NCBI GenBank assembly: GCA_045127535.1
Contig: JBGVQN010000049.1
Span: forward strand, 1-59,038
Source: UBA2942 sp045127535
Lineage (GTDB): Bacteria > Bacillota > Clostridia > Lachnospirales > Lachnospiraceae
Length of the DNA: 59,038 nucleotides
Direction: 5' to 3'
Positions 25,949-33,955 of this stretch are shown here, piece by piece. The position numbers and the translations under genes were made by a program. How positions within the stretch are numbered: the first letter of the stretch is position 1; the number at the start of each line of letters is the position of its first letter. The notes under the pieces are model-generated. The model saw only the letters and a program-made list of their open reading frames with translations. It had not been told where the DNA came from and ran no database searches.

Positions 25949-26710
25949 TTATTTTCTTGCTACAAGGAAAAATCTGTGTGTGCTTCCTTCCACGCAGCCG
26001 TTTCTGTCCAGCAGCTTTTGGGCAGTCAGGAGCTGCTCTGTGCAGGTGTCTACTGAAAAGCCGGGAAATTCCCACTCAATGATATGGGCAAACCATACCA
26101 GTGCGCCGATGTCAAAAAATTGAATGGGGCGGAAGCATTCCTGTGCCTCCAGGATGTCAAAACCGCCGGCCTTAAATTTTTGAGACACAATATGTAAATA
26201 CTGTTCGGGAAACGGCAGCTCGGTAATGTTTGGTAAAAGCAGGTTTACCAGCTGGCGGTCATTTTCTGCACCGACCTGCTGGGTGATAAAGAGGCCTCCG
26301 GGTTTCAAAACACGATGGATCTCCTGGACATGAAAGCTGCCATGCCGATTGATCACCAGATCAAACTGGGCATCTGCAAAGGGAAGCGCATTGCCTCCAT
26401 CTGCTGCCCTGAAATCGATCCCCATGGGGAGCAGTGTTTGTGTACACAGTGCTACATTAGGCGGATAGGCTTCTGTGGCGCTGGTGTTGGTGTAAGGATG
26501 GCCAAGGGACAGCAAAAATTCTCCGCCGCCAGTGTCTATGTCCAGCAGTTTCATATTTGGCTTGAGATACTGCAGAATGGTGCGGCGGTAATTCCAGGGG
26601 AGATCGGTTTCTTCTGTGTACCGCCCGTCAATGTGAGAAAAATCCCATCCGTGGATCTGTGCAGCCTGTTCTTCGGCTTTCCATAAAGTGATGAATTCGT
26701 TTGTGTTCAT
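25949..26710 (-). CDS. class I SAM-dependent methyltransferase
   Basis: 253 residues. Motif I is LLDIDTGGGEFLLSLG (near residue 56), an acidic residue follows in the next strand, and motif IV-like FDLVINRHGSFHVQEIHRVLKPGG is clear. This is the Methyltransf_11/UbiE-like fold; the target is not predictable. ATG follows AGGAGTAG. It lies 191 bp upstream of the ABC-2 operon on the same strand, so it may be independent. Confidence 0.85.
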   Translation of the reverse strand: MNTNEFITLWKAEEQAAQIHGWDFSHIDGRYTEETDLPWNYRRTILQYLKPNMKLLDIDTGGGEFLLSLGHPYTNTSATEAYPPNVALCTQTLLPMGIDFRAADGGNALPFADAQFDLVINRHGSFHVQEIHRVLKPGGLFITQQVGAENDRQLVNLLLPNITELPFPEQYLHIVSQKFKAGGFDILEAQECFRPIQFFDIGALVWFAHIIEWEFPGFSVDTCTEQLLTAQKLLDRNGCVEGSTHRFFLVARK

Positions 26711-26743
26711 AGTAACTACTCCTTTTTTTCCTACTTGTATTAA

Positions 26744-26839
26744 TAGGTAATTACGAAACGATATTCAATACCAGCATTGGAAAATATTTTCTTACAAATA
26801 CTTTCCAATGCGTCCGGTAATGTGTTTCACAATTGCCTA
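26744..26839 (+). repeat. core-less palindromic element (type A arms only)
   Basis: 96 bp: TAGGTAATTACGAAAC at the left, GTTTCACAATTGCCTA at the right, and an inner GCATTGGAAA...TTTCCAATGC palindrome. It matches the two arms of copies 1-3 joined without the CGCCGG core. Confidence 0.75.
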
Positions 26840-26866
26840 TATTGACATTAAGTGTAATGGTGATAA

Positions 26867-27005
26867 GGTGCAGTTAACTGACAACATGGATGCATGACAA
26901 CGGAAAGCTTGTAAAGCATACTTTCTGTTGTACATGATAATAGAAAGAAATCTTCTATTATATACTCGGTACAATCTGCTGCCAGATTTATAACTGCACC
27001 GAGTA
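26867..27005. other. structured intergenic region
   Basis: GGTGCAGTTA (26867-26876) pairs perfectly with TAACTGCACC (26991-27000). Inside are a family 2 hairpin (26894-26935), an ATAATAGAA hairpin (26938-26962) and TACTCGGT/ACCGAGTA (26963-26970 with 26998-27005). The last competes with the outer stem. It could be a structured RNA or an insertion relic; strand unknown. The rest of 26711-27265 shows no gene. Confidence 0.45.
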
Positions 27006-27265
27006 ATTATCTCGAATCAATCTCATTCTGTGGGTTCACCGCCTTTCAGGATCGTATGTGTGGATTATAGCACATGGACGGCTGTTTGCTGCATATAAGT
27101 TGAGGTTTCTGATTTAGAATCCGATATAAGGATCGTTTTGTGTTCAGGAGGAGACCCTATCTCCGTGCTAGCGTAAAGTTTTTTGTAGAAAAATAAATAA
27201 AAGAAGAAAGCACCAGCTTTTGTTTTTGTACAGTAAATCTACACTATACGAAAATCCTGATTTGC

Positions 27266-27294
27266 TTGACGCGTAATTGGCGATTTGTTATAAT
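27266..27294 (+). promoter_or_regulatory. promoter of the alpha/beta hydrolase gene
   Basis: TTGACG, 17-bp spacer, TATAAT; about 145 bp upstream of the start codon in AT-rich DNA. Confidence 0.7.
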
Positions 27295-27440
27295 TGAATT
27301 ATGAATTTTGGATATTTATTGTTAAAAATGCCGTTGATGCAATAATTCATTCTATGAAATTCAGATCGTGATTTATAAATTTTGCCAAAAATGCGTAAAA
27401 CTATAAAATTAATAAAAAAATAAAAAGGAGATGTATTGAA

Positions 27441-28208
27441 ATGGGAAATTTAGTTTATAAACAGATGGGAAATCAGGATAGTGAGGTTACATTAGTATTT
27501 TTACATGGATCCACTATGACAAAGGAAGGCATGTTTCCGTTAGCAGAAAAATTCGGAGAATATAACTGTATTTGTTTTGATTTGACCGCACACGGAAAGT
27601 CAGGAGGAGCGCTTCCTACATGTATCACTGACATTGCAAAAGATGTGGAGGAAACCATTGAGAGCCTGAAAGAAACCAAGGTTGTACAGGGTAAAGTGGT
27701 GATTTTAGGTTACTCCATGGGTGGAGCGATTACTTATGAGATCGCATTGCGGAAGAAAACAAAAACAGATGCGATCGTCTTTTTAGGCAGTGGTGCGGAT
27801 CTGAAGCATCATACTCCGGCAGTAGATCAGATGAAAGGTATGCCTGTGGAAGCTTTTCAGACAGCAGCCATCTTAGATTTCCTGTTTGGAAGTATGGTAG
27901 ATGAAGCAGAAAAAACCAAAATCAAAAACAGATTCCTGGATACCAGCGTAAAGAATGAAATTGGATTTAATGATCTGATGATCTCAAATGCTTATGACCG
28001 CATTGATCAGGCAAATGAGATTGAATGCCCGACCCTGTTAGTGCAGGGATGCGACGATACGATCGTATTACCAAGTGCTGCAGTTGAAACCTGGAAACAG
28101 ATCAAGAACAGTCAGCTGCTGATGGTACCGTATGGCGGACATGCGCTGATCTTTGAAGATACGGACGCAGTTTCTGAAAGAATCAAGGGATTTATCGAAA
28201 GAATCTGA
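27441..28208 (+). CDS. alpha/beta hydrolase
   Basis: 255 residues. The nucleophile elbow is GYSMGGA (serine near residue 95), the oxyanion strand VFLHGSTMTKEG, the likely acid in QGCDDTIV and the histidine in GGHALIFED, completing the triad. It is soluble, with no signal peptide, and has the usual length for small esterases or peptidases of this fold. ATG follows AAGGAG. Codon use is a little more AT-rich than its neighbours. A partial direct repeat flanks the gene on both sides, so it may be a transferred cassette. Confidence 0.88.
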   Translation: MGNLVYKQMGNQDSEVTLVFLHGSTMTKEGMFPLAEKFGEYNCICFDLTAHGKSGGALPTCITDIAKDVEETIESLKETKVVQGKVVILGYSMGGAITYEIALRKKTKTDAIVFLGSGADLKHHTPAVDQMKGMPVEAFQTAAILDFLFGSMVDEAEKTKIKNRFLDTSVKNEIGFNDLMISNAYDRIDQANEIECPTLLVQGCDDTIVLPSAAVETWKQIKNSQLLMVPYGGHALIFEDTDAVSERIKGFIERI

Positions 28209-28257
28209 TGTGAACATGTGACATTGCTGTTCAGGCAGTTGCTCTGTCACGGTGAGA

Positions 28258-28362
28258 CAGGCGTAAAGCTTTGGTAGAAACATAAACAAAAGAAGAAAGC
28301 ACCGGCTTTTGTGTTAGGATTGCGTGGAAAAGACAAAATCAACACAAAGGCTGGTGCTTTTT
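28258..28362 (+). terminator. intrinsic terminator within a flanking repeat
   Basis: AAAGCACCGGCTTTTGTGTT (28296-28315) pairs with 28341-28360, followed by TTTTT. The preceding GCGTAAAGC and GTAGAAACATAAACAAAAG are repeated, slightly diverged, at 27165-27232 upstream of the hydrolase gene, where the right stem arm is missing. Confidence 0.8.
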
Positions 28363-28494
28363 GTGAATTGCCAGGGGATTGGGATGGTTTTGTGGATGGT
28401 TATGTGATATACTTTTTACGAATCAATTGAGCAATGGAAGCTCCGCTGCTTGAAGGCGGATGTAGATTCTTGATTCAAGGGAAAGAAACAGACA

Positions 28495-28974
28495 ATGAAT
28501 AAAGTGAGAGGTTTGCTGGCAGCCATAGTGCTGATGGCTGGGATGACAGCATGTATGCCGGGGGAGCTGACGGCGGTGTATGATGATGAGGAAAAAATAG
28601 CAAGTGATTCCAATGTCTATAGCCGGGGTAATTCTGTGCTGCGGATTCAGAATCAAGAGTATCAGGGGACCTTTGGGAAGTTTGAGGGCATGGAGACCAT
28701 ATGGACGTATGATGCTGCCAAGGATCAAGCTCTGGAATTTACATACAAGATCTCTGTGTACAGTGGAAAGCTGAAACTGGTTTTGGTCACAGAGGATCGA
28801 TCTGTAACGAACATCGTGGAAGTGACACCGGAGACCACCATGGAAGAAACAGAGTATGGTGTGATCCAGGTAAAGGAAGGGGAAAACAGAATTAGAATAG
28901 TTGGTGGAGAAGATACCAAAGTAGATATAGAGCTGTCTATTGACAGAGGGGAATTTGGGGATGGCACTGAGTGA
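28495..28974 (+). CDS. putative lipoprotein
   Basis: 159 residues. The N-terminal KVRGLLAAIVLMAGMTAC is a lipoprotein signal peptide with lipobox MTAC, so cleavage and lipidation at the cysteine near residue 20 are expected. The mature part is acidic and beta-rich (YKISVYSGKLKLVLVTEDRSV, ENRIRIVGGEDTKVDIELSI), consistent with a small beta-sandwich on the outer face of the membrane. No known family recognised. The ribosome binding site (AAGGGAAAG) is somewhat distant. Confidence 0.7.
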   Translation: MNKVRGLLAAIVLMAGMTACMPGELTAVYDDEEKIASDSNVYSRGNSVLRIQNQEYQGTFGKFEGMETIWTYDAAKDQALEFTYKISVYSGKLKLVLVTEDRSVTNIVEVTPETTMEETEYGVIQVKEGENRIRIVGGEDTKVDIELSIDRGEFGDGTE

Positions 28975-29028
28975 AGGATTGTTTTACTTTTGACATTTCA
29001 GTAATAGAAAGATATAGAGGATCACAGT

Positions 29029-29142
29029 TTGAAAATAATTATACTAAATGGCAGTCCAAGAAAAAATGGTGCTACTGCAAAAATATTACACACAATGGAG
29101 CAGCAGTTGCCCTTTGTGAAAAGAAAAGGAAAAATAACGTAG
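29029..29142 (+). pseudogene. remnant of a flavodoxin-like NAD(P)H:FMN reductase
   Basis: A 37-codon frame from TTG encodes KIIILNGSPRKNGATAKIL, the typical N-terminal strand and phosphate loop of NADPH-dependent FMN reductases and flavodoxin-fold quinone reductases, then diverges and stops. The rest of the gene (about 150 residues) is absent. Confidence 0.65.
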
Positions 29143-29173
29143 CATTTCTGTTTGAATTAGATAAATAGGATGT

Positions 29174-29213
29174 GAAATCTCCATTGTTCTGCTGCAGGAT
29201 GGTGGAGATTTTC
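29174..29213 (+). terminator. intrinsic terminator
   Basis: AAATCTCCA (29175-29183) pairs with TGGAGATTT (29203-29211), then a T-rich stretch. Confidence 0.65.
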
Positions 29214-29317
29214 TATTATATTTAAGAACCCCTTGGGATTGCCTATATCATAAAAGGCCCTCCGGAAAGGATCACACTGATCAAACCCAGACGCTATCTT
29301 GCACATACAAAAAACAG

Positions 29318-29403
29318 TTGACAAACCTTCCACCATGCCTTACTATGTTTACATAAGACATGTCGAGATACGACATGTCGAGAAAAAACATATCGTATCA
29401 AAA
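29318..29403 (+). promoter_or_regulatory. promoter and probable PadR operator
   Basis: TTGACA (29318), 17-bp spacer, TACTAT (29341-29346). Downstream lie two copies of the palindrome GACATGTC, each followed by GAG, 16 bp apart, and a degenerate third (ACATATCGTAT). Repeated dyads over a start site fit autoregulation by the PadR protein encoded next. Confidence 0.65.
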
Positions 29404-29430
29404 CAATATCTTCAAATATGGAGGGCCTAC

Positions 29431-29769
29431 ATGGAAGATAAGCTGCTGAAAAAGTATTGCCCTATGACAGAGACCATATTTTATACGCTGCTGGCGCTTT
29501 TGACCCCCAATCATGGGTATGGCATCATGAAATTCGTCAGGGAACTGACACAGGAGCGTGTCAAGATGGGTACCGGTACTCTTTATACCATGCTGGGGAG
29601 ACTGGTGGAGGATCAGATGATCCTTGTGGTAAGTGAGGACAATAACAAAAAGACCTATCAGATCTCAGCTGATGGGAAACAGATCCTGCTGATGGAAGTA
29701 GACCGGCTGCGGAGACAGTATGAAAACAGTCAGAAGATTTTAGGAGGGGAGACATATGAAGAAGCTTAA
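29431..29769 (+). CDS. PadR-family transcriptional regulator
   Basis: 112 residues from ATG 29431 after GGAGGG. PadR winged helix: YCPMTETIFYTLLALLTPNHGYGIMKFV, then MGTGTLYTMLGRLVEDQMI (recognition helix) and the wing KKTYQISADGKQIL; a short C-terminal helix provides dimerisation. PadR proteins repress the adjacent gene. Its 3' end overlaps the DUF2812 gene by 14 bp, the common PadR/DUF2812 pairing in Firmicutes. Confidence 0.9.
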   Translation: MEDKLLKKYCPMTETIFYTLLALLTPNHGYGIMKFVRELTQERVKMGTGTLYTMLGRLVEDQMILVVSEDNNKKTYQISADGKQILLMEVDRLRRQYENSQKILGGETYEEA

Positions 29770-30820
29770 ATTTTTTATGAGTTTATTAAAAGAGAGAGAC
29801 TGGTTAGAGGACATGGCAGCACAGGGCTGGCTCCTGACCAATATCACCTGCGGTGTGCTGTATGAGTTTCAGCAGGCAGCCCCTTGTGAAAAGGTCTTTG
29901 AGATAGAGCGGTTTGCCATTACTGCACATACCACTGCAGCTGATCTGACAGCCAGAACCTGTGCCTTTGACATCACTGCACAGTTTGGCTGGGAGCAGGT
30001 GACCCATGATGAGGACATGAATTATTATTTTATGAAGGATAAGGCAGGAGATGAGACCGATGAATTTTATGATGACGCAGAATCCCGCAGAGAACGTGCG
30101 GAGCGTTATCGCAGACATCTTTCCATCGAAGTGCCCCATTCCTGTATCCGTGATCTGCTGGGAATGTCTATCCTTTATATTGTGTTATGCCTGGTTCTTG
30201 GCAGGGAAAGTACAGCCCAGCATGATTTGATGTGGTTTTATATTATTATGGCCACCATTGAAGCTGCAGTGATCCATTGCTGCATCCTTTGGGGACAGCG
30301 CACCTACACAGAGCTTTGCATGAGCCGACAGGAGTGGGAGCAGCACAAGCGATACAATGACAAGAAGCGCTTCAACAAGGTGCAGCAGCTGCGCTCCTAT
30401 CTGCAGGAAAAGAGTGAGTTTGGCTTATCGTTAAAAGGGTATGAGAATGGCTTCTATATGTTTGAAGAAGATACCCAGAGATACAATTACTTCATTGATA
30501 CCAAGAGATGCCTGAAAAAGCGCTTAAAGGAAGACGGTCTGCGCTTTGATGATGAGAAAAAGGACTGGCAGACCCAGAGCCTGAAATGGTATGAAATGAG
30601 CATTGCCAATGCTGCCCAGTATGGATTAAAGCCAGTGGCGGTCATTGGAAAGACGGCCTTGATCTATAAAAGACCCTACTCTGATCAGCCCCTTCCATGG
30701 GAAAACGGCAATGAAAACATCAGCTTCCATACCCCTACCCGCATTGCCATCATCTTGATGTGCTGCTGCGCTGCAGCCGGTTTTGTGGTGGGTTGGATAG
30801 CTGCAATGATTTTACAGTAA
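29756..30820 (+). CDS. DUF2812 membrane protein
   Basis: 354 residues. The N-terminal DUF2812 domain (MKKLKFFMSLLKERDWLEDMAAQGWLL) is followed by two central membrane segments (near 137-155 and 160-180), a cytoplasmic-looking region with a second domain-like repeat, and one C-terminal membrane segment (near 325-352). DUF2812 proteins nearly always follow a PadR regulator; their function is unknown. GGAGGGGAG ribosome binding site. Confidence 0.85.
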   Translation: MKKLKFFMSLLKERDWLEDMAAQGWLLTNITCGVLYEFQQAAPCEKVFEIERFAITAHTTAADLTARTCAFDITAQFGWEQVTHDEDMNYYFMKDKAGDETDEFYDDAESRRERAERYRRHLSIEVPHSCIRDLLGMSILYIVLCLVLGRESTAQHDLMWFYIIMATIEAAVIHCCILWGQRTYTELCMSRQEWEQHKRYNDKKRFNKVQQLRSYLQEKSEFGLSLKGYENGFYMFEEDTQRYNYFIDTKRCLKKRLKEDGLRFDDEKKDWQTQSLKWYEMSIANAAQYGLKPVAVIGKTALIYKRPYSDQPLPWENGNENISFHTPTRIAIILMCCCAAAGFVVGWIAAMILQ

Positions 30821-30887
30821 ATTTTAAGACCATTCTTTTGAAAAAAGAACAAGACTGTCCATGGATGGCAGAGAAAGGTTATTGTTT

Positions 30888-32771
30888 ATGAAATCATCTG
30901 AGGATCTAAAACAGTTATTAAGAAAAATCGACCGCAAAAGCTACCCTGCCTACAAGGAAACCAGAGGTGTATACCAATTTTCCTCATATGTATTATCCAT
31001 TGATCACGTACAGGGGGACCCTTATGCTTCTCCTTCTAAGGTCAGTATCCACGTACCTGCCAGAACCGCTGGTTTTCCTGCCATACTATATGACACCAGG
31101 AAAAAACGGATTGCCCTACAGGACTTTCTTTTGCGGCAGTTTGGACGGCAGATTGAGGCTGTATCTGTAAGAGGACATCAAGGGGGTTCCGGGAAAAGCG
31201 GTCTGCTTGGGGTAAGCCGGTGCGGACAGGAAATTTTAGAACGCAGTGCCTGTGCATTTGACAAGGAAAATGGCAGTCTGGTTATACGCATGGAAGTTGG
31301 ATTTCCGGCCAATGGCAGAACCATTTGTTCCCAGGTATTGGAAAAGATTTTCTTTGAACAGCTGCCGGACTGTGTACGGGAGACGTTATGCTGCCGGGCA
31401 TATAAAAAGGAAGATCTGGAGCAAGTGGCCAATCTGGCAGAGGATCAGCAGTATATCAGAGAGCAGCTGGCAAAGAGGGGATTGGTGGCTTTTATAGCAA
31501 ATGGCGCAGTATTGCCAAGAGAGACTGGTGTATCAAAGCGTCCCATGAAAGGTGCAGTGCCTTTTATGTCCCCTGCATCCATGGAGGTGGAGATGGATCT
31601 GCCTCATTATGGTGCTTTAAAGGGCATGGGAATTCCAAAAGGAGTCACAGTAATCGTGGGCGGCGGCTATCATGGCAAGTCTACGTTGCTCAAAGCCATT
31701 GAGTCTGGTGTGTACGATCACATTGGGGGAGACGGCAGAGAGTATGTGATTACAGATGAAACAGCCATGAAGATACGGGCAGAGGATGGCAGAAGTATCC
31801 GAAAGGTAGATATTTCCATGTTTATCAATCATCTGCCAAATGGAAAGGATACCACTCGTTTTTATACAGAAGATGCCAGCGGCAGTACTTCCCAGGCGGC
31901 AGGAATGGTGGAGGCAATGGAGGCCGGTACAAAGGTGTTCCTTATTGATGAGGACACCAGTGCCACCAATTTTATGATACGGGATGAATTAATGCAGCTG
32001 GTGGTAAGTCCTTCGTCAGAACCCATTACCCCTTTTGTAGACCGGGTAAGGGAATTATATGAGGAGTTTGGGATCTCCACCATTCTGGTGGCAGGCAGCA
32101 GCGGGTCTTATTTTTATAAGGCAGACCATGTGGTGCAAATGGATGGTTATCGTCCAGCGGATATTACTGTTTTTGCAAGGGAAACAGCTGAAAAATATGC
32201 TGCCCAGTCAGTGAAGCAGGATGCATCTGACCATACACAGACGTTCCTGTCTCCTTTCAAGGATGAATGTGCAGAGAAAAAACGTTTGCCTGATTTGAAT
32301 CGCTGTCCTTTTGGTACAGATGCCTATGGGCAAAAAAGAGGCAGAGAAGAGGAGGAACGTCGCCGGGTAAAAATCAAAACCATTGGCAGGGACAGTATTT
32401 TTCTGGATAAGGAACTGATCGATATGCGCTGTGTAGAGCAGGTGGCAGACAATGAGCAGATGATAACACTGGGGCATATGCTCCGGTACGGAGAGGAACA
32501 TATATTTGATGGCAAAAAGAATATAAGGCAGGTGGTGGAGGCGTTGTACGAGTTTCTGGAGAAAGAGGGCATAGGAGCGGTCTGTGAAGGAAGTACAGTG
32601 CCTGGCAACCTTGCAATGCCAAGAAAGCAGGAGCTGTATGCCTGTCTGAACCGTTATCGGAAACTGCAGTTTGAAGCGTACAGGAAAAATGCAGAGAAAG
32701 CCAGTTTTTCTTCAGGAAAGCAGAATGGATATGACAGAGGTCATGGAGGAAGAAAGAGCAGAATGCAATAA
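30888..32771 (+). CDS. predicted ATPase of the ABC class (COG3044)
   Basis: 627 residues. Walker A is VGGGYHGKSTLL (near residue 260), Walker B KVFLIDEDTSATNFMIRD, and an ABC-like signature stretch DASGSTSQAAGMVEAM precedes it. The N-terminal 240 residues and the C-terminal ~150 residues are the family-specific flanking domains. No membrane segment is seen, so it is a soluble ABC-fold ATPase. Its role is not established. The start at 30888 follows GAAAGG; an ATG at 30861 lacks a site. Confidence 0.85.
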   Translation: MKSSEDLKQLLRKIDRKSYPAYKETRGVYQFSSYVLSIDHVQGDPYASPSKVSIHVPARTAGFPAILYDTRKKRIALQDFLLRQFGRQIEAVSVRGHQGGSGKSGLLGVSRCGQEILERSACAFDKENGSLVIRMEVGFPANGRTICSQVLEKIFFEQLPDCVRETLCCRAYKKEDLEQVANLAEDQQYIREQLAKRGLVAFIANGAVLPRETGVSKRPMKGAVPFMSPASMEVEMDLPHYGALKGMGIPKGVTVIVGGGYHGKSTLLKAIESGVYDHIGGDGREYVITDETAMKIRAEDGRSIRKVDISMFINHLPNGKDTTRFYTEDASGSTSQAAGMVEAMEAGTKVFLIDEDTSATNFMIRDELMQLVVSPSSEPITPFVDRVRELYEEFGISTILVAGSSGSYFYKADHVVQMDGYRPADITVFARETAEKYAAQSVKQDASDHTQTFLSPFKDECAEKKRLPDLNRCPFGTDAYGQKRGREEEERRRVKIKTIGRDSIFLDKELIDMRCVEQVADNEQMITLGHMLRYGEEHIFDGKKNIRQVVEALYEFLEKEGIGAVCEGSTVPGNLAMPRKQELYACLNRYRKLQFEAYRKNAEKASFSSGKQNGYDRGHGGRKSRMQ

Positions 32772-32905
32772 TTCAACTCAATTATGATAGAAGGACACCA
32801 CCGCCGATGCCCCCGCAAATCAGCACATCTGCCTGCCAGGATTGTAAAAGACCTGCCAGAGCTCTGTGACCGCTGTCGTCAGAAGAAAGGTAAGGAAATT
32901 GATAT

Positions 32906-33709
32906 ATGGAAAATCAAGTGAAACTGATCGCAAGTGACCTGGATGGAACACTGTTGTTAGGAGATGCCCAGACATGCAGTGAAGAATTGTATGAACTGGT
33001 GGAGGCGTTATCGGGCAGAGGGGTTCTGTTTGTACCTGCCAGTGGCAGACAGTATGCCAGTCTCCACCGGCTGTTTGCACCGGTAGATGACAAGGTGCTG
33101 TATTTGTGCGAAAATGGGGCGTTGGTAATGGATCATGGCACTCCGCTCTTCCAAAAAGAGTTTGAATATGATCTGGCTATGGAGATTGCACAGGCTGTTT
33201 GTGCCAGACCGGAATGTGAGATTATGATATGCTGTCCTGGTACCAGCTATACCATTCCAAAAACAGAAGCCTTTGTCTCTTATATGCGGGATGAGGTGAA
33301 ATACGATTTGACTTTGATTTCCGATCTGAAGCAGATACAGGAGCCTGTTTTAAAGGTATCTGTTTATATGGAACCGGAGTCTCGGGCAAAGGTAGAAGCA
33401 GAACTGGAGCCGCTGTTTGGAAAAAAATGCTGTATGGTGGAATCCGGCAACCGCTGGATCGATTTTGCACCTTTTGGCATCAGCAAGGGCAGTGCCCTGG
33501 AGGAAATAAGCAGAATATTAAATATTGCTCCTTCAGAAATGGCAGCTTTTGGAGATAATGAGAATGACAGAACTATGCTGGAATATGTGGGACATCCCTA
33601 TCTCATGGAGAACTGTAATCCTGTGGTGGAGGATATTCCTGCCAGACGGTGCAGCAGGGTAGAGGATGAGCTGCGTAAGATCCTAGCAGATCTAACAGGA
33701 TCTGTGTGA
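32906..33709 (+). CDS. Cof-type HAD-IIB phosphatase
   Basis: 267 residues. Motif I DLDGTLL near the N-terminus (LIASDLDGTLL), motif II PASGRQ, and motif IV GDNENDRTMLEYVG, with the large C2 cap typical of Cof proteins between II and III. These soluble phosphatases act on sugar phosphates, nucleotides or flavin precursors; specificity is not predictable. AAGGAAATTGAT ribosome binding site. Confidence 0.9.
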   Translation: MENQVKLIASDLDGTLLLGDAQTCSEELYELVEALSGRGVLFVPASGRQYASLHRLFAPVDDKVLYLCENGALVMDHGTPLFQKEFEYDLAMEIAQAVCARPECEIMICCPGTSYTIPKTEAFVSYMRDEVKYDLTLISDLKQIQEPVLKVSVYMEPESRAKVEAELEPLFGKKCCMVESGNRWIDFAPFGISKGSALEEISRILNIAPSEMAAFGDNENDRTMLEYVGHPYLMENCNPVVEDIPARRCSRVEDELRKILADLTGSV

Positions 33710-33955
33710 TTTCTTTTCCTATACAGAAGAAAATTATGCCGGGCGGTATGAAAAATGCTTCCTGGCAGTTGCCAATGGTGGTTTAGCAGAGACCGCCAGA
33801 GAAATGGTTCCGGCTTTTTTCGGAAATTGGTGGAAACAAAGTCTGTTCTGGGTTATAATAGAATTATCTGACAGACAGGCAGTGATACCGGTCTGTACGT
33901 GATAAAAACGGCAGTAAAAAACACTTGCCAGAAATAAGTTCAGGAGGATAAAAGA

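Noticed and set aside
28971..29168. 65-codon frame over the flavodoxin remnant
   Set aside because: Another frame of the same DNA gives a recognisable flavodoxin-fold N-terminus, so this frame is a shadow.
32779..32880. 20-codon plus-strand frame with two cysteines before the HAD gene
   Set aside because: Weak ribosome binding site and no conserved features; too little to call a gene.
33710..33955. Purine riboswitch before the NCS2 permease
   Set aside because: I could not find the conserved loop sequences or three-way junction; only a promoter-like TATAAT is present.
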